From: Thermomonas haemolytica
GTDB taxonomy: Bacteria; Pseudomonadota; Gammaproteobacteria; Xanthomonadales; Xanthomonadaceae
Assembly: GCF_004346265.1 (NCBI RefSeq)
Contig: NZ_SMAP01000001.1
Span: 596,110-660,109 of the forward strand
Direction: 5' to 3'
DNA: 64,000 bases
The notes under the pieces were generated by a model, which saw only the letters and a list, made by a program, of their open reading frames with translations, did not search any database and was not told the DNA's origin. Made by a program: the position numbers and the translations under genes. Below, piece by piece: positions 25,606 through 33,728 of this stretch; the first letter of the stretch is position 1, and each line of letters opens with the position of its first letter.

Positions 25606-25681
25606 GGCCGGGTAGCTCAGTTGGTAGAGCAGGGGATTGAAAATCCCCGTGTCGGGGGTTCGATTCCCTCCCCGGCCACCA
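25606..25681 (+). tRNA. tRNA-Phe (anticodon GAA)
   Basis: A 76-nt cloverleaf including an encoded CCA. The acceptor stem pairs GGCCGGG with CCCGGCC. The D-arm contains GCTCAGTTGGTAGAGC, the anticodon stem pairs GGGGA with TCCCC around loop TTGAAAA with GAA at 25639-25641, and the T-arm is GGGGGTTCGATTCCCTC. Its own promoter lies upstream. The lower-GC defence island begins immediately downstream, so the tRNA 3' end is a plausible integration site. Confidence 0.98.
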
Positions 25682-25710
25682 TGTTCAAACGCAATCCCTG
25701 CAACGGTTCC

Positions 25711-25729
25711 AGCCGATGTGGGGCTTTTT
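25711..25729 (+). terminator. Weak terminator-like hairpin after tRNA-Phe
   Basis: AGCC at 25711-25714 can pair with GGCT at 25722-25725, followed by a run of five T that ends at 25729. The stem is only 4 bp, so this is a weak call. The rest of 25682-25876, between the tRNA and the island's last gene, contains no gene or repeat that I can identify and is lower in GC than the tRNA side. Confidence 0.35.
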
Positions 25730-25876
25730 GTTTAGTAATTCCTAGCCAAACCGGACCAGATCAACGAGCGTAAGCTCCGCCGTCAAGCGGACATTTCAAA
25801 AGTAGAACATCTGGCGGGTTGGTTGCTCGCCGTGAAGCAGAAGCGCGAATTCTGTCGGCCTGAATCCCCCCAGGGT

Positions 25877-26659
25877 TTAGGCCCAGACTTCATCCAGATT
25901 CTTGGCCGCCAACAACTTTTCCCGCAGCGCGTAGCGGGACGACTGCATATTGATCTCGCTGTTCTCCGGGCGCGGGATCGGGACAATCGCAGTCGCAGGC
26001 CCTTTGAACTTGATCAAGTACTTCCCTGTGTCATTGTAAGGCAGGATGGCCTCGACCTCGGCAATGTGGGTGATCGCTGCGACGGGGGCGACCTGATAGG
26101 CAGCGATGAACTTCAGCTTCGGGATGTGCTTCGCATTGATCCGAACGGCAAACCAGCAGTGCTCGTTCAGGAAGCGCTGCTTGAATCCTTCCTCGCGTGC
26201 GGGAACAACGATGGTGTCGAACTTGTCGTTCTCCGAACCAACTGGCTGCACCTGATCGCTCGGGTCTTCCTGTTTCGGCGGGGTGAAAGCGTTGATGCCC
26301 AGCATCGGCAGGATCAGCAACATGTCGGCCAGGAAGGCCTGCGCCGTGGCCTTGGCTGCCGGGGCCATCGTCGGAGCAGTCGGGTTGTTCTTGTTCAGCA
26401 AAATGGCCCGGTCATGCTTCTTGGCCAGCGCCACCAGTGCCGACTCCAGGTATTGGACTTCGGTCTTGCCGATCTTGTGGTTGCGGTCGAAGAAGTAGAC
26501 GCCCAACACCCAACCTTCCTTGTTCGAGACGTGGTTCTTCAGCCGGTCACCGACCGGGTCGGCCTCGCCGATGTAGATCGTTTCTTCGGCGGCATTCCCG
26601 ACGAGGATGTAGATGCCAGCCTGCGAGAAGCCCGGCTCCTGCTTCAGCTGATGGAACAA
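25877..26659 (-). CDS. GIY-YIG nuclease-family protein, N-terminus without canonical start
   Basis: The GIY-YIG domain is seen as AGIYILVG followed by TIYIGEADPVGDRLKNH, with a C-terminal extension (FLADMLLILPMLGINAF, then FDTIVVPAREEGFKQRF). The first canonical start is a TTG at 26659, giving 260 aa. In the same frame, coding-like sequence (IPIQPFSITLFATSGDPEGI, then RHVDKSNWSG) continues upstream to 26779, just after the res stop at 26780-26782. It resembles the usual N-terminus of this family (PFSLRIFVADGDPDGLR-like). That stretch contains no ATG, GTG or TTG; an ATA at 26773 lies 4 nt after a GAGG. So the gene may use a rare start, have lost its start, or begin at the TTG in shortened form. 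It is last in the defence operon, where it may add a nuclease. Confidence 0.75.
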   Translation of the reverse strand: MFHQLKQEPGFSQAGIYILVGNAAEETIYIGEADPVGDRLKNHVSNKEGWVLGVYFFDRNHKIGKTEVQYLESALVALAKKHDRAILLNKNNPTAPTMAPAAKATAQAFLADMLLILPMLGINAFTPPKQEDPSDQVQPVGSENDKFDTIVVPAREEGFKQRFLNEHCWFAVRINAKHIPKLKFIAAYQVAPVAAITHIAEVEAILPYNDTGKYLIKFKGPATAIVPIPRPENSEINMQSSRYALREKLLAAKNLDEVWA

Positions 26660-26779
26660 CTCCTTGGTGAAGACGACGCCGTAGCCCGACCAGTTCGACT
26701 TGTCGACGTGACGAATCCCTTCGGGGTCACCGGAGGTTGCGAAAAGCGTGATGGAGAACGGTTGTATGGGTATCCCGCC

Positions 26780-29530
26780 TCAACTCTTCTCTTCGAAGCG
26801 CAGGAAGTCGGCCAGCCGCTCCGATTCCATGATTTCATCGTGCGGCACCAGGATGTACTTCCACGGCTTGCTGCCGACGCTCTTGGCGTACTCGGTCGCG
26901 TGCTGGCACCAGCGCACCGCCGCAGCGGCCTTGGCCTTCACTTCATCGGTGCCCAGGTCGTCCCGCTTCTTGGTCTCGGCCATCAGGATGCATGCATCCA
27001 TCTCCACCACGAAGTCAGGAACGTACTCCGGCTGCTCGGTGCCGAGCTTGTAGTAGATCTGGAATTGCCCCTTTGCCGGCTTAAACCACTTGCTGGCGTC
27101 GCGCTCCAGAATGACGGCGAAGCGACGTTCGCTGTCCGAGTCGAACTTCTGCAGCGGGTACAGGCATTTCGTGAACCCGCCGAACAGCATTTGGCGGATC
27201 GCGCTCACGTCCTCCACCGTCTCGCGGAAATGGCGCGGGTCCTGTCCTGCCGTGGCGGTGTAGGTGCAGGGTTTGAGCGCCGTGAAGCCGCGACTGACCT
27301 GCACCTCGAACTCGGTCGCCTCCTCATAGAAGTGCGCCATCATTTGCGCGTGGATTTCCCGCGCGATGAGTCGCCTATCCCGATCCAGTACGCGGATCAC
27401 GTCGTCCGGTGACAAATAGCCCTGTAGGTGCTGCACCATCTGCCCTGCCAGGTCGTAGAGCAGATCGGCCTGGGTGAAGTAATCGATGTCGTCGAAATCC
27501 ACCAGCGCGTGGACGATGTAGTCCTCAGGGCGTTGTTCTTTGAGGCCAATTTCAGCGGCCAGCGTGTCCTGCTCGTTGGTGTGCAGGTTGTGGATCACGA
27601 TTTCACGTTCACCGGGTTGGAGGTGAAGCTGGCTCACATCGAGCCGGAAAGGACGAAAGCCGGTCGTGACCTCACCCTTGGGCACCACGGTGATGCGCGG
27701 GATGTCGATGGTCTGCTGAACGACGATCTCCGCCGTTTTGGCCACCACGGCCGAGAGGTCCAGCACAGCAACAGCCTCATCCACGCCCGCCAGCAGCTCG
27801 CCCTGCATCGGCTTCAGCCGCTCCGCCACTTCCGCGAGGATGGCGGCTTGCACCTCGGGGTTGAGCAGCGCACGGCTGGTTGGCACCTGGTCGCGCCTGA
27901 CCTCGTAAGTGCCGATGACGTCCATGACAACGCGCGCAGCCTGCTTCTCCGCTTCGCTGGTGAACACCGGCGTCGGTGCGGGTGTGGCCCGGCCGCCCTC
28001 CGATCCGCCGTGGGTCGCCGCCGAAGCGTGGTCGACGGCGGGAGCGGCATCCGTGAGGCCCAGCCGCACCGCAGCACCGGAGCTGACCTGCACGCTGACC
28101 TTCTTATCGTCCGCGCTCGGCGCGTCGAGAATGACCTGCTTGAGGCGAATCGGCGAGTCGCCCCGGTTGGCTTCGTCGATGATCTCCTGGAATTTGTCGT
28201 GCGCGACGATATTGAGCCGATCCACCGCCGCCACGCCGGTGCGTTTGCCATAAGGCAAGCGCAGGCCGCGCCCGATGCTCTGCTCGATCAGCGTGCGCGC
28301 GTTGGCGGCGCGCAGCGGCACGATGGTGTAGAGGTTGGTCACGTCCCAACCTTCTTTGAGCATGTTGACGTGAATCACGATCTCGGTCGGCTCACTCACG
28401 CTCTCCACGGCCAAGAGGCGCGTGATCATTTCCTCCTCTTCCGCCCCGGTGCGGCTGGAATCGACCTGGATCACCTTGCCTGCGTAGCGCCCGTCATAGA
28501 ACGCCTCCGACTCGATCAGCGCCTTGAGCTGCGCCGCGTGCGTGGTGTCGCGCGCAATCACCAGCATGAAAGGCTTGACGGGCTTGACGCCGTTTTCGCG
28601 GGCGTAGGTGGTGAGTTCCACCTTGGTCGTCTCGTGCAGGCGCACGCCGTCTTCCAGTTTGATCTTTTCGACTTCCTCCGGCGTGTGGTCGCTGGCCTTG
28701 AAGTTGCGCTGGGTAACGACTGCCGGCTCCTTGACGAAGCCGTCTTCCAGCGCCCGCGCCAGCGGGTAGTCCATCACCACGTTCTTGAACGGCACTGGCC
28801 CGCGGCTCGATTCCACGAAGGGCGTGGCCGTCACCTCCAAGCCGAACAGCGGCTTCAATTCGTTGATCGCTCGCATGCCCGCCTGCGCCCGGTAGCGGTG
28901 CGACTCGTCCATGAGCAGCACCAGGTCAGGCAGGTTCGCCAGATGGTTGAAGTAGCTGTCGCCCAGCACCTCGCGCATCCGCTTGATGCGCGGCTCCTTG
29001 CCGCCGCGCACCTCGGAATTGATCTTCGAGATGTTGAAGATATTGATGCGCACGTCGAAGCCCAGCCCCAGCGCGGTCTCATCCACCACCGCGCCGGTCT
29101 GGTCATAGTTGTCGCCGGTGATGATGAGTGGCGGGCGTTGTGCGAACTCGGCAATGCCCTTGAACACGTACTTGGGCGTATTGGGCGTGAAATCCGTGAT
29201 CAGCTTGTCGTAGATGGTGAGATTGGGCGCGAGCACGAAGAAGTTGTGGATGCCATGCGCCAGGTGCAGATAGGCGATGAATGCCCCCATCAGCCGCGTC
29301 TTGCCCACGCCCGTGGCCAGCGAAAAGCACAGCGAAGGAAACTCGCGCTCGAAGTCCTCCAGGGTGGGGAACTCGGCTTTGAGCGTGGACAGGATGACCG
29401 CAATATCCCGTTCGTGGCCCAGCATCTGCGGCGCGGCCTCGATCGCGCGAGCCAGCTTCGAGAGTGATTCCGCCTGCGGCGGGCGCAGAGAAAGACGGCC
29501 GGTGACGGCATGCAGGACGCGGCTGTTCAT
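26780..29530 (-). CDS. Type III restriction endonuclease subunit R (Res): SF2 helicase plus nuclease
   Basis: A 916-aa protein. The superfamily 2 helicase core has Walker A ATGVGKT (residues 72-78), motif II DESH (about residue 209), motif III VTATPF and motif VI QSIGRGLRLP (about residue 410). Close to the C-terminus, YVPDFVV followed by LMAETKKRDD (about residues 833-855) gives a PD-ExK nuclease site. In type III systems Res works with Mod to move along DNA and cut. An Ala/Pro/Ser-rich linker near residues 490-520 separates helicase from the rest. Its ATG overlaps the mod stop (ATGA), as for a standard Mod-Res pair. Confidence 0.93.
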   Translation of the reverse strand: MNSRVLHAVTGRLSLRPPQAESLSKLARAIEAAPQMLGHERDIAVILSTLKAEFPTLEDFEREFPSLCFSLATGVGKTRLMGAFIAYLHLAHGIHNFFVLAPNLTIYDKLITDFTPNTPKYVFKGIAEFAQRPPLIITGDNYDQTGAVVDETALGLGFDVRINIFNISKINSEVRGGKEPRIKRMREVLGDSYFNHLANLPDLVLLMDESHRYRAQAGMRAINELKPLFGLEVTATPFVESSRGPVPFKNVVMDYPLARALEDGFVKEPAVVTQRNFKASDHTPEEVEKIKLEDGVRLHETTKVELTTYARENGVKPVKPFMLVIARDTTHAAQLKALIESEAFYDGRYAGKVIQVDSSRTGAEEEEMITRLLAVESVSEPTEIVIHVNMLKEGWDVTNLYTIVPLRAANARTLIEQSIGRGLRLPYGKRTGVAAVDRLNIVAHDKFQEIIDEANRGDSPIRLKQVILDAPSADDKKVSVQVSSGAAVRLGLTDAAPAVDHASAATHGGSEGGRATPAPTPVFTSEAEKQAARVVMDVIGTYEVRRDQVPTSRALLNPEVQAAILAEVAERLKPMQGELLAGVDEAVAVLDLSAVVAKTAEIVVQQTIDIPRITVVPKGEVTTGFRPFRLDVSQLHLQPGEREIVIHNLHTNEQDTLAAEIGLKEQRPEDYIVHALVDFDDIDYFTQADLLYDLAGQMVQHLQGYLSPDDVIRVLDRDRRLIAREIHAQMMAHFYEEATEFEVQVSRGFTALKPCTYTATAGQDPRHFRETVEDVSAIRQMLFGGFTKCLYPLQKFDSDSERRFAVILERDASKWFKPAKGQFQIYYKLGTEQPEYVPDFVVEMDACILMAETKKRDDLGTDEVKAKAAAAVRWCQHATEYAKSVGSKPWKYILVPHDEIMESERLADFLRFEEKS

Positions 29531-31230
29531 TGTTTGTCCTCCCCGCCGTTCCGCTCGAAAAGGCTGCCCTGATCCGCGCTCGCAGCGGATCCTTTTCTGC
29601 TCCGGGTTTTCCTGCTCGCCTCGGCTGCTGCGGAAGATTCAACCGGGTCGGGCTTGGCCATCGGCAGGTTCGCCACGTTCAGGCTGTAGTCGTCATGCCC
29701 CCATTCGCAACGCGCCAGCACCGCCTTGGGGATTTTCTTGAGCGTCAGATTCGGCCAGCGCAGGGCCGCCTCACCTGCCGTCACGCCGCGAAACGCGCTG
29801 CACACCACGAGTAGGCTGCGTTCGCTGCCCACCTCATCGGAAAGCGCCTGCAAGCGCTCGGCAGAGAGGTTTTGCGTGGTCACGTAGATGAAATCCCGCT
29901 CGCTGGAGTGCCCGTGCTGCCACCAGAACACCTCCGAAGGCGCGTAGGTAAAGCCCTCCAGCTTGCACAAGGCTTCCGCCAGCATCGCCGCGTTGTATTC
30001 GGGGTTGATGATGGGGTTGCCCCAGCGGTCGTTGACGATGAGCGTGGGCGCGAGCTTGAAGTAGCGAAAGCCGCCACCGCCCTGCCAGCCCACGGCCTTC
30101 GTGATGCCGCCCGGGTCTTCGCCGTCGATGACCTTTTTCAGGCGCGGAATGATGTGCGTGTGGCAGTGCTCACCCAGCTCCACCATGATCCAGCGCCGGC
30201 CCATTTTGTGGGCGACGGCACCGGTGGTGCCGGAACCGGCGAAAGAGTCGAGGACGAGGTCGCCGGGGTTGGTGGCAAGTTCGATCACGCGTTTTATCAG
30301 CCTTTCAGGCTTGGGAGTGTCGAAAAAATCGCCTTCGACAAATGCTCGAACCTCGGCGCTTGCCTCTCTGGTTGTGCCGACATCTTTTGCAAACCAGATG
30401 GTCTCCGGGACGCGTCCTTCCTGATCAGCCAAGTAAATTTTCCGTATGATGCGCGTCTCATCATCGGAGAACTTAATCTTCCCCTCTGCAAGTTCCTTTT
30501 CAAACGTTTCTCTACTAAACCTCCATCCCTTTGGCGGGTGACGAATCAGCTTTCCGCTTGGCGTCACAATGTCATACATGAGATTTGGCCGCACAAGCGA
30601 ATTTCGCACGTCTCCTGCGCGCCATGGGCCGCGAGGGTCGTTGTCTGGATTGGAGTAATTGACATTGTGCTCCTCCTGTCTTGGCAGGTCTTTCAGCACA
30701 AACTCAGATGACTTCTGGTAAACAAGAATGTAGTTGTGATGGACAGAGAATTTACCTCTATAACCCTTAGACTGAACGCTGTGATTCCATACCGAACATG
30801 ACAAAAAATTTCTCCGCCCAAAAATCTCATCGCACAATACCTTGAGGTAATGGCATTCGTTGTCGTCGATGGTGATCCACAGCGAGCCATCCTCCGACAA
30901 GAGCCGCCGGATGATCTCCAGCCGGTCGCGCATGAGCGACAGCCAGATCGAATGCTCCAGCCCGTCGTCGTAATGCGTGAACGCGCTGCCGGTGTTGTAC
31001 GGCGGGTCGATGAACACGCATTTCACCTTGCCGGTGAACTCCGCCTCCAGCGCCTTCAAGGCCAAGAGGTTGTCGCCAAAGATCAGCCGGTTATCGAAAA
31101 GATCGTTTTTCGTCACGCGCTGCTTGGCGTGGTAGGACTTTTCCAGGTCTTCCAGCAGGATGCGCGGCTCCAGCTTGGGGCGCTTGTCCTTGCCGATCCA
31201 GGTGAGTTCCAGTTTTTGTTTATTGTTCAT
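29527..31230 (-). CDS. Type III site-specific DNA methyltransferase (Mod)
   Basis: A 567-aa beta-class amino-methyltransferase. The catalytic motif IV DPPYN is at residues 75-79 and the SAM motif I FAGSGTT at 330-336, so the target-recognition domain lies between them. The segment PDNDPRGPWRAGD is typical of type III-like enzymes. Codons 127-313 (bases 30290-30850) are AT-rich: I counted 38-55% GC in 60-120 base windows, against about 65% on both sides. That fits exchange of the recognition domain. The C-terminal region (WGNPIINPEYNAAMLAEALCK) is also typical. The likely product is N6-methyladenine; the target sequence cannot be read from sequence. It is preceded by the Rad50-like gene (7-nt gap). 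Confidence 0.93.
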   Translation of the reverse strand: MNNKQKLELTWIGKDKRPKLEPRILLEDLEKSYHAKQRVTKNDLFDNRLIFGDNLLALKALEAEFTGKVKCVFIDPPYNTGSAFTHYDDGLEHSIWLSLMRDRLEIIRRLLSEDGSLWITIDDNECHYLKVLCDEIFGRRNFLSCSVWNHSVQSKGYRGKFSVHHNYILVYQKSSEFVLKDLPRQEEHNVNYSNPDNDPRGPWRAGDVRNSLVRPNLMYDIVTPSGKLIRHPPKGWRFSRETFEKELAEGKIKFSDDETRIIRKIYLADQEGRVPETIWFAKDVGTTREASAEVRAFVEGDFFDTPKPERLIKRVIELATNPGDLVLDSFAGSGTTGAVAHKMGRRWIMVELGEHCHTHIIPRLKKVIDGEDPGGITKAVGWQGGGGFRYFKLAPTLIVNDRWGNPIINPEYNAAMLAEALCKLEGFTYAPSEVFWWQHGHSSERDFIYVTTQNLSAERLQALSDEVGSERSLLVVCSAFRGVTAGEAALRWPNLTLKKIPKAVLARCEWGHDDYSLNVANLPMAKPDPVESSAAAEASRKTRSRKGSAASADQGSLFERNGGEDKQ

Positions 31231-31237
31231 CGCTCTT

Positions 31238-33556
31238 TCAGCCAGGTTTCTTTAGCGGGTGCAATCGACGGGTATCGCCGCCATTGCGCCAGTAGCTGCC
31301 CGTGTCCTTCATAGGTCGCCCATGATCGGGGCAGACAAGGGCATCAGACAGTTGCTCAACTAACTTGGCAAAGCGGATGCCATCTTCAGGGTAAAGATCG
31401 AAGCCGGTTTGGTTGAAGTGCGCACCCAACACATTCCTGGTTTGGGCCACCTGCATGATCTCATCCAGGATGGGTTTCAGTGCAACGGTGGTGACGACAT
31501 TGCCGGCAGTAGTCTGGTCCAGGACTTCAACCTTTAGTGCCGCAAGCAGCTTGCCATTTACTGCGCCCAGTAAATCACCCAGCACATAGGTGTTGCCGTG
31601 CTTTCGAGGCACGGCGCAGGCATATTGCAGCGTGAGGAAGTCGAGCAACGCCTCCAAGATAACGCCCGCCTTGCCCGTGACGGCCTGAACATCAGGGTTC
31701 GGGTCAGCCAAGAGCATCTTTAACCGAGTGATCTCTGGGATTATGGCGCCACTCAAGCTGATGCCTTTGTCAAGGCCCCACTTGCCGAGTTCGACGAAGT
31801 GACAGGTCTGATCGGGCTTCAACATGCCCCAGCGAAACTTCTCGCGCCAAGGCCGGTAGTGCGTAGTGACTACAGCGTGCCGGAACTTCTGAAGCACGTC
31901 GTAGATCATTCCAATAATGCGTTCGACGTGCGGCTCGTCAACGCTGCCCAGTACATCGTCGAGTACTAGCAGCTTTTCTTCCGGAGCGTCGCGCTCAGCC
32001 AAGGCCAGAAAGATGCACAGTCCCAAGGTATCCAAGTGCGAGTCGCTGAAATACGCCTGTGGCGGCGCATCCTTCTTACCGCAGAACTCCGTGGCTATTT
32101 CCAAGGAAGCCCGTTTGGCGGCATCCAGCGCCAAGACGATCTTGTCGAGCCCTTCATTCGGGTGGATGGCGTCGTAGAGTTCTCCGACTCTGCTGGAAAT
32201 CGCGCTCAAGATGTCGTCGGTGAACTTCTTCCGCTGCTCTGCAACTAGTTCGGCCACTTCCTTGATGCGCGGGACAAGGGCTTCTAGCTCCTTTGCGATC
32301 CTTTTGTTGGCCGCCAGCGTATCAAGGGAGGTGCGCAAGGTGTTGATGAACTTTTTGTCGGCTACACAGTCGTTCGAGGCTTTTTCCCAGGCAGTTCGTT
32401 TGTTCTGATTAGCCTTTATCCACTGCACCAAATTTGTGAGATCGTCGGGCACCGGAAGCGTTGGGATAACCAAGTCCAGCGACAATTCGCCGCTGCCGCA
32501 GAGCGTTACAAATGCTGCCGCATCCTCGCGGATCTTCTTCTCTGCGTCGGCCAATCGCTGATTTGCAGCATCAAGCGCCTTTTCCTTGGATACAACATTC
32601 TGCTTCGCGGCTTCGAGCTTCCTGTGGGCATCTTGAGATCGAATGCGGTGATTGACTTTCTCTACTAGCCCAGCGACCTTTTCGCTGCTTTCGCACAAAG
32701 GGCAAACGGTCGGGTTCGGATGTGATTTAAAGTGTGCTTGTGCAGCCTTCAACAGATCGAGCACTGCCAAGTAGTCGTTTGCCACCGTTCCTGTGATGTC
32801 CGCGAGTTCCTTTTTAGCTTGCTGGTGAGCAGATTCAGCGACCTTCGCCTGATTGGCAAGCGCGGCTAATTTGTCCGGGTGCGCTGCCAAAGCATCCCAA
32901 GCAGCGATGAGTCGATCGATCATGGCCTTTCGGGTGTCGAGATAGCTCTGATCTTTCTGCACTTCCTGCGTAGCCCAATCTAGCGCATTGGCGCCTGGGC
33001 TTCCTGCCTGCCGCCAGAACCGTTCGATTTCACCCAGATTTTCCGAAACGCGCGTGGTCGCGGTTTCGTACTCCTTGCCCTTATCTATTGCCAACTTTCG
33101 GAGTGTGCCCTCAGCGGACTCGACACCTGTGACATCCACGAACCGTCTGATCTGCTCATAGCGATCAGCCGGCTTGGCTTCAATCAGACCCAAGATTTCA
33201 CTTCGCCGCAGAACGGCTACCTTTGGGCGAAGGTTATCGTTCGAAACCACGATACCCTTCTTATCGAGGGCAACGCTGCATGCCCCGGCTTGCGTTTCCA
33301 ACGTTACTTTAACCTCGGTCGCAGTCTTGCCAATGGAGGGCCAGAACTTCTGCGTCGGGCCGAGCCCTCTGCGATCCAGCGAGCCGACGTTGCCGTTTCC
33401 GAGGAAGTCGAATGCATCCGCCACAGTGGACTTGCCCGTGCCGTTCTCGCCATAAATTATGGTGAGCTTCTTGTTCTTCTCGAAGGTCAGCTTGAAGGGC
33501 GTGACAGACCCGCGCAGGTTTTCGATCTGGATGCTGATCAAGGGGTTAGTGTTCAT
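31238..33556 (-). CDS. Rad50/RecF-like AAA ATPase with zinc hook
   Basis: A 772-aa protein. Walker A is GENGTGKST near residue 35. Long heptad-like coiled-coil stretches flank a zinc-hook-like CPLC near residue 288, then an ABC-type SDSHLDTLGLCIFLALAE segment and Walker B LLVLDDVLGSVD. This is the plan of SMC/Rad50-like DNA-end or DNA-loop sensors often found in phage-defence loci. The C-terminal 150 residues carry HFNQTGFDLYPEDG and a Cys-Pro-x-His segment (CPDHGRPM), possibly another metal site. GC is about 50-57% in the stretches I counted, lower than the housekeeping genes. It overlaps the small upstream gene by 11 bp. Confidence 0.88.
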   Translation of the reverse strand: MNTNPLISIQIENLRGSVTPFKLTFEKNKKLTIIYGENGTGKSTVADAFDFLGNGNVGSLDRRGLGPTQKFWPSIGKTATEVKVTLETQAGACSVALDKKGIVVSNDNLRPKVAVLRRSEILGLIEAKPADRYEQIRRFVDVTGVESAEGTLRKLAIDKGKEYETATTRVSENLGEIERFWRQAGSPGANALDWATQEVQKDQSYLDTRKAMIDRLIAAWDALAAHPDKLAALANQAKVAESAHQQAKKELADITGTVANDYLAVLDLLKAAQAHFKSHPNPTVCPLCESSEKVAGLVEKVNHRIRSQDAHRKLEAAKQNVVSKEKALDAANQRLADAEKKIREDAAAFVTLCGSGELSLDLVIPTLPVPDDLTNLVQWIKANQNKRTAWEKASNDCVADKKFINTLRTSLDTLAANKRIAKELEALVPRIKEVAELVAEQRKKFTDDILSAISSRVGELYDAIHPNEGLDKIVLALDAAKRASLEIATEFCGKKDAPPQAYFSDSHLDTLGLCIFLALAERDAPEEKLLVLDDVLGSVDEPHVERIIGMIYDVLQKFRHAVVTTHYRPWREKFRWGMLKPDQTCHFVELGKWGLDKGISLSGAIIPEITRLKMLLADPNPDVQAVTGKAGVILEALLDFLTLQYACAVPRKHGNTYVLGDLLGAVNGKLLAALKVEVLDQTTAGNVVTTVALKPILDEIMQVAQTRNVLGAHFNQTGFDLYPEDGIRFAKLVEQLSDALVCPDHGRPMKDTGSYWRNGGDTRRLHPLKKPG

Positions 33557-33728
33557 GAGTCGCCCCCTTTTGCAGCGCCTTCTCGATGGCGAGCAGCCAG
33601 TCTTCCGGCTTCATCGTTCCAGTCGCGATCTTGTCTCTGTACTTCTGCGCGTCTTCTTGTAGAAAGAGCTTGGTTTCGACCAAGTGCAATACAATACGAT
33701 CTGTCAGTGCTTCTGATGGCGTCGTCAT
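33546..33728 (-). CDS. Small protein of the defence operon, unknown function
   Basis: A 60-aa protein starting MTTPSEALTDRIVLHLVETK and containing EDWLLAIEKALQKG. It has no membrane segment or known motif. The start at 33728 forms an ATGA overlap with the SNF2 helicase stop, and its 3' end overlaps the Rad50-like gene by 11 bp, so it is clearly translated as part of the operon. The size and overlaps suggest a partner of the ATPase or helicase. The family is unknown to me. Confidence 0.8.
   Translation of the reverse strand: MTTPSEALTDRIVLHLVETKLFLQEDAQKYRDKIATGTMKPEDWLLAIEKALQKGATHEH

Noticed and set aside
27428-29467. Long plus-strand open frame opposite res
   Set aside because: The composition (His, Arg, Asp-rich with no domain) is that of an antisense shadow of the well-supported res gene.
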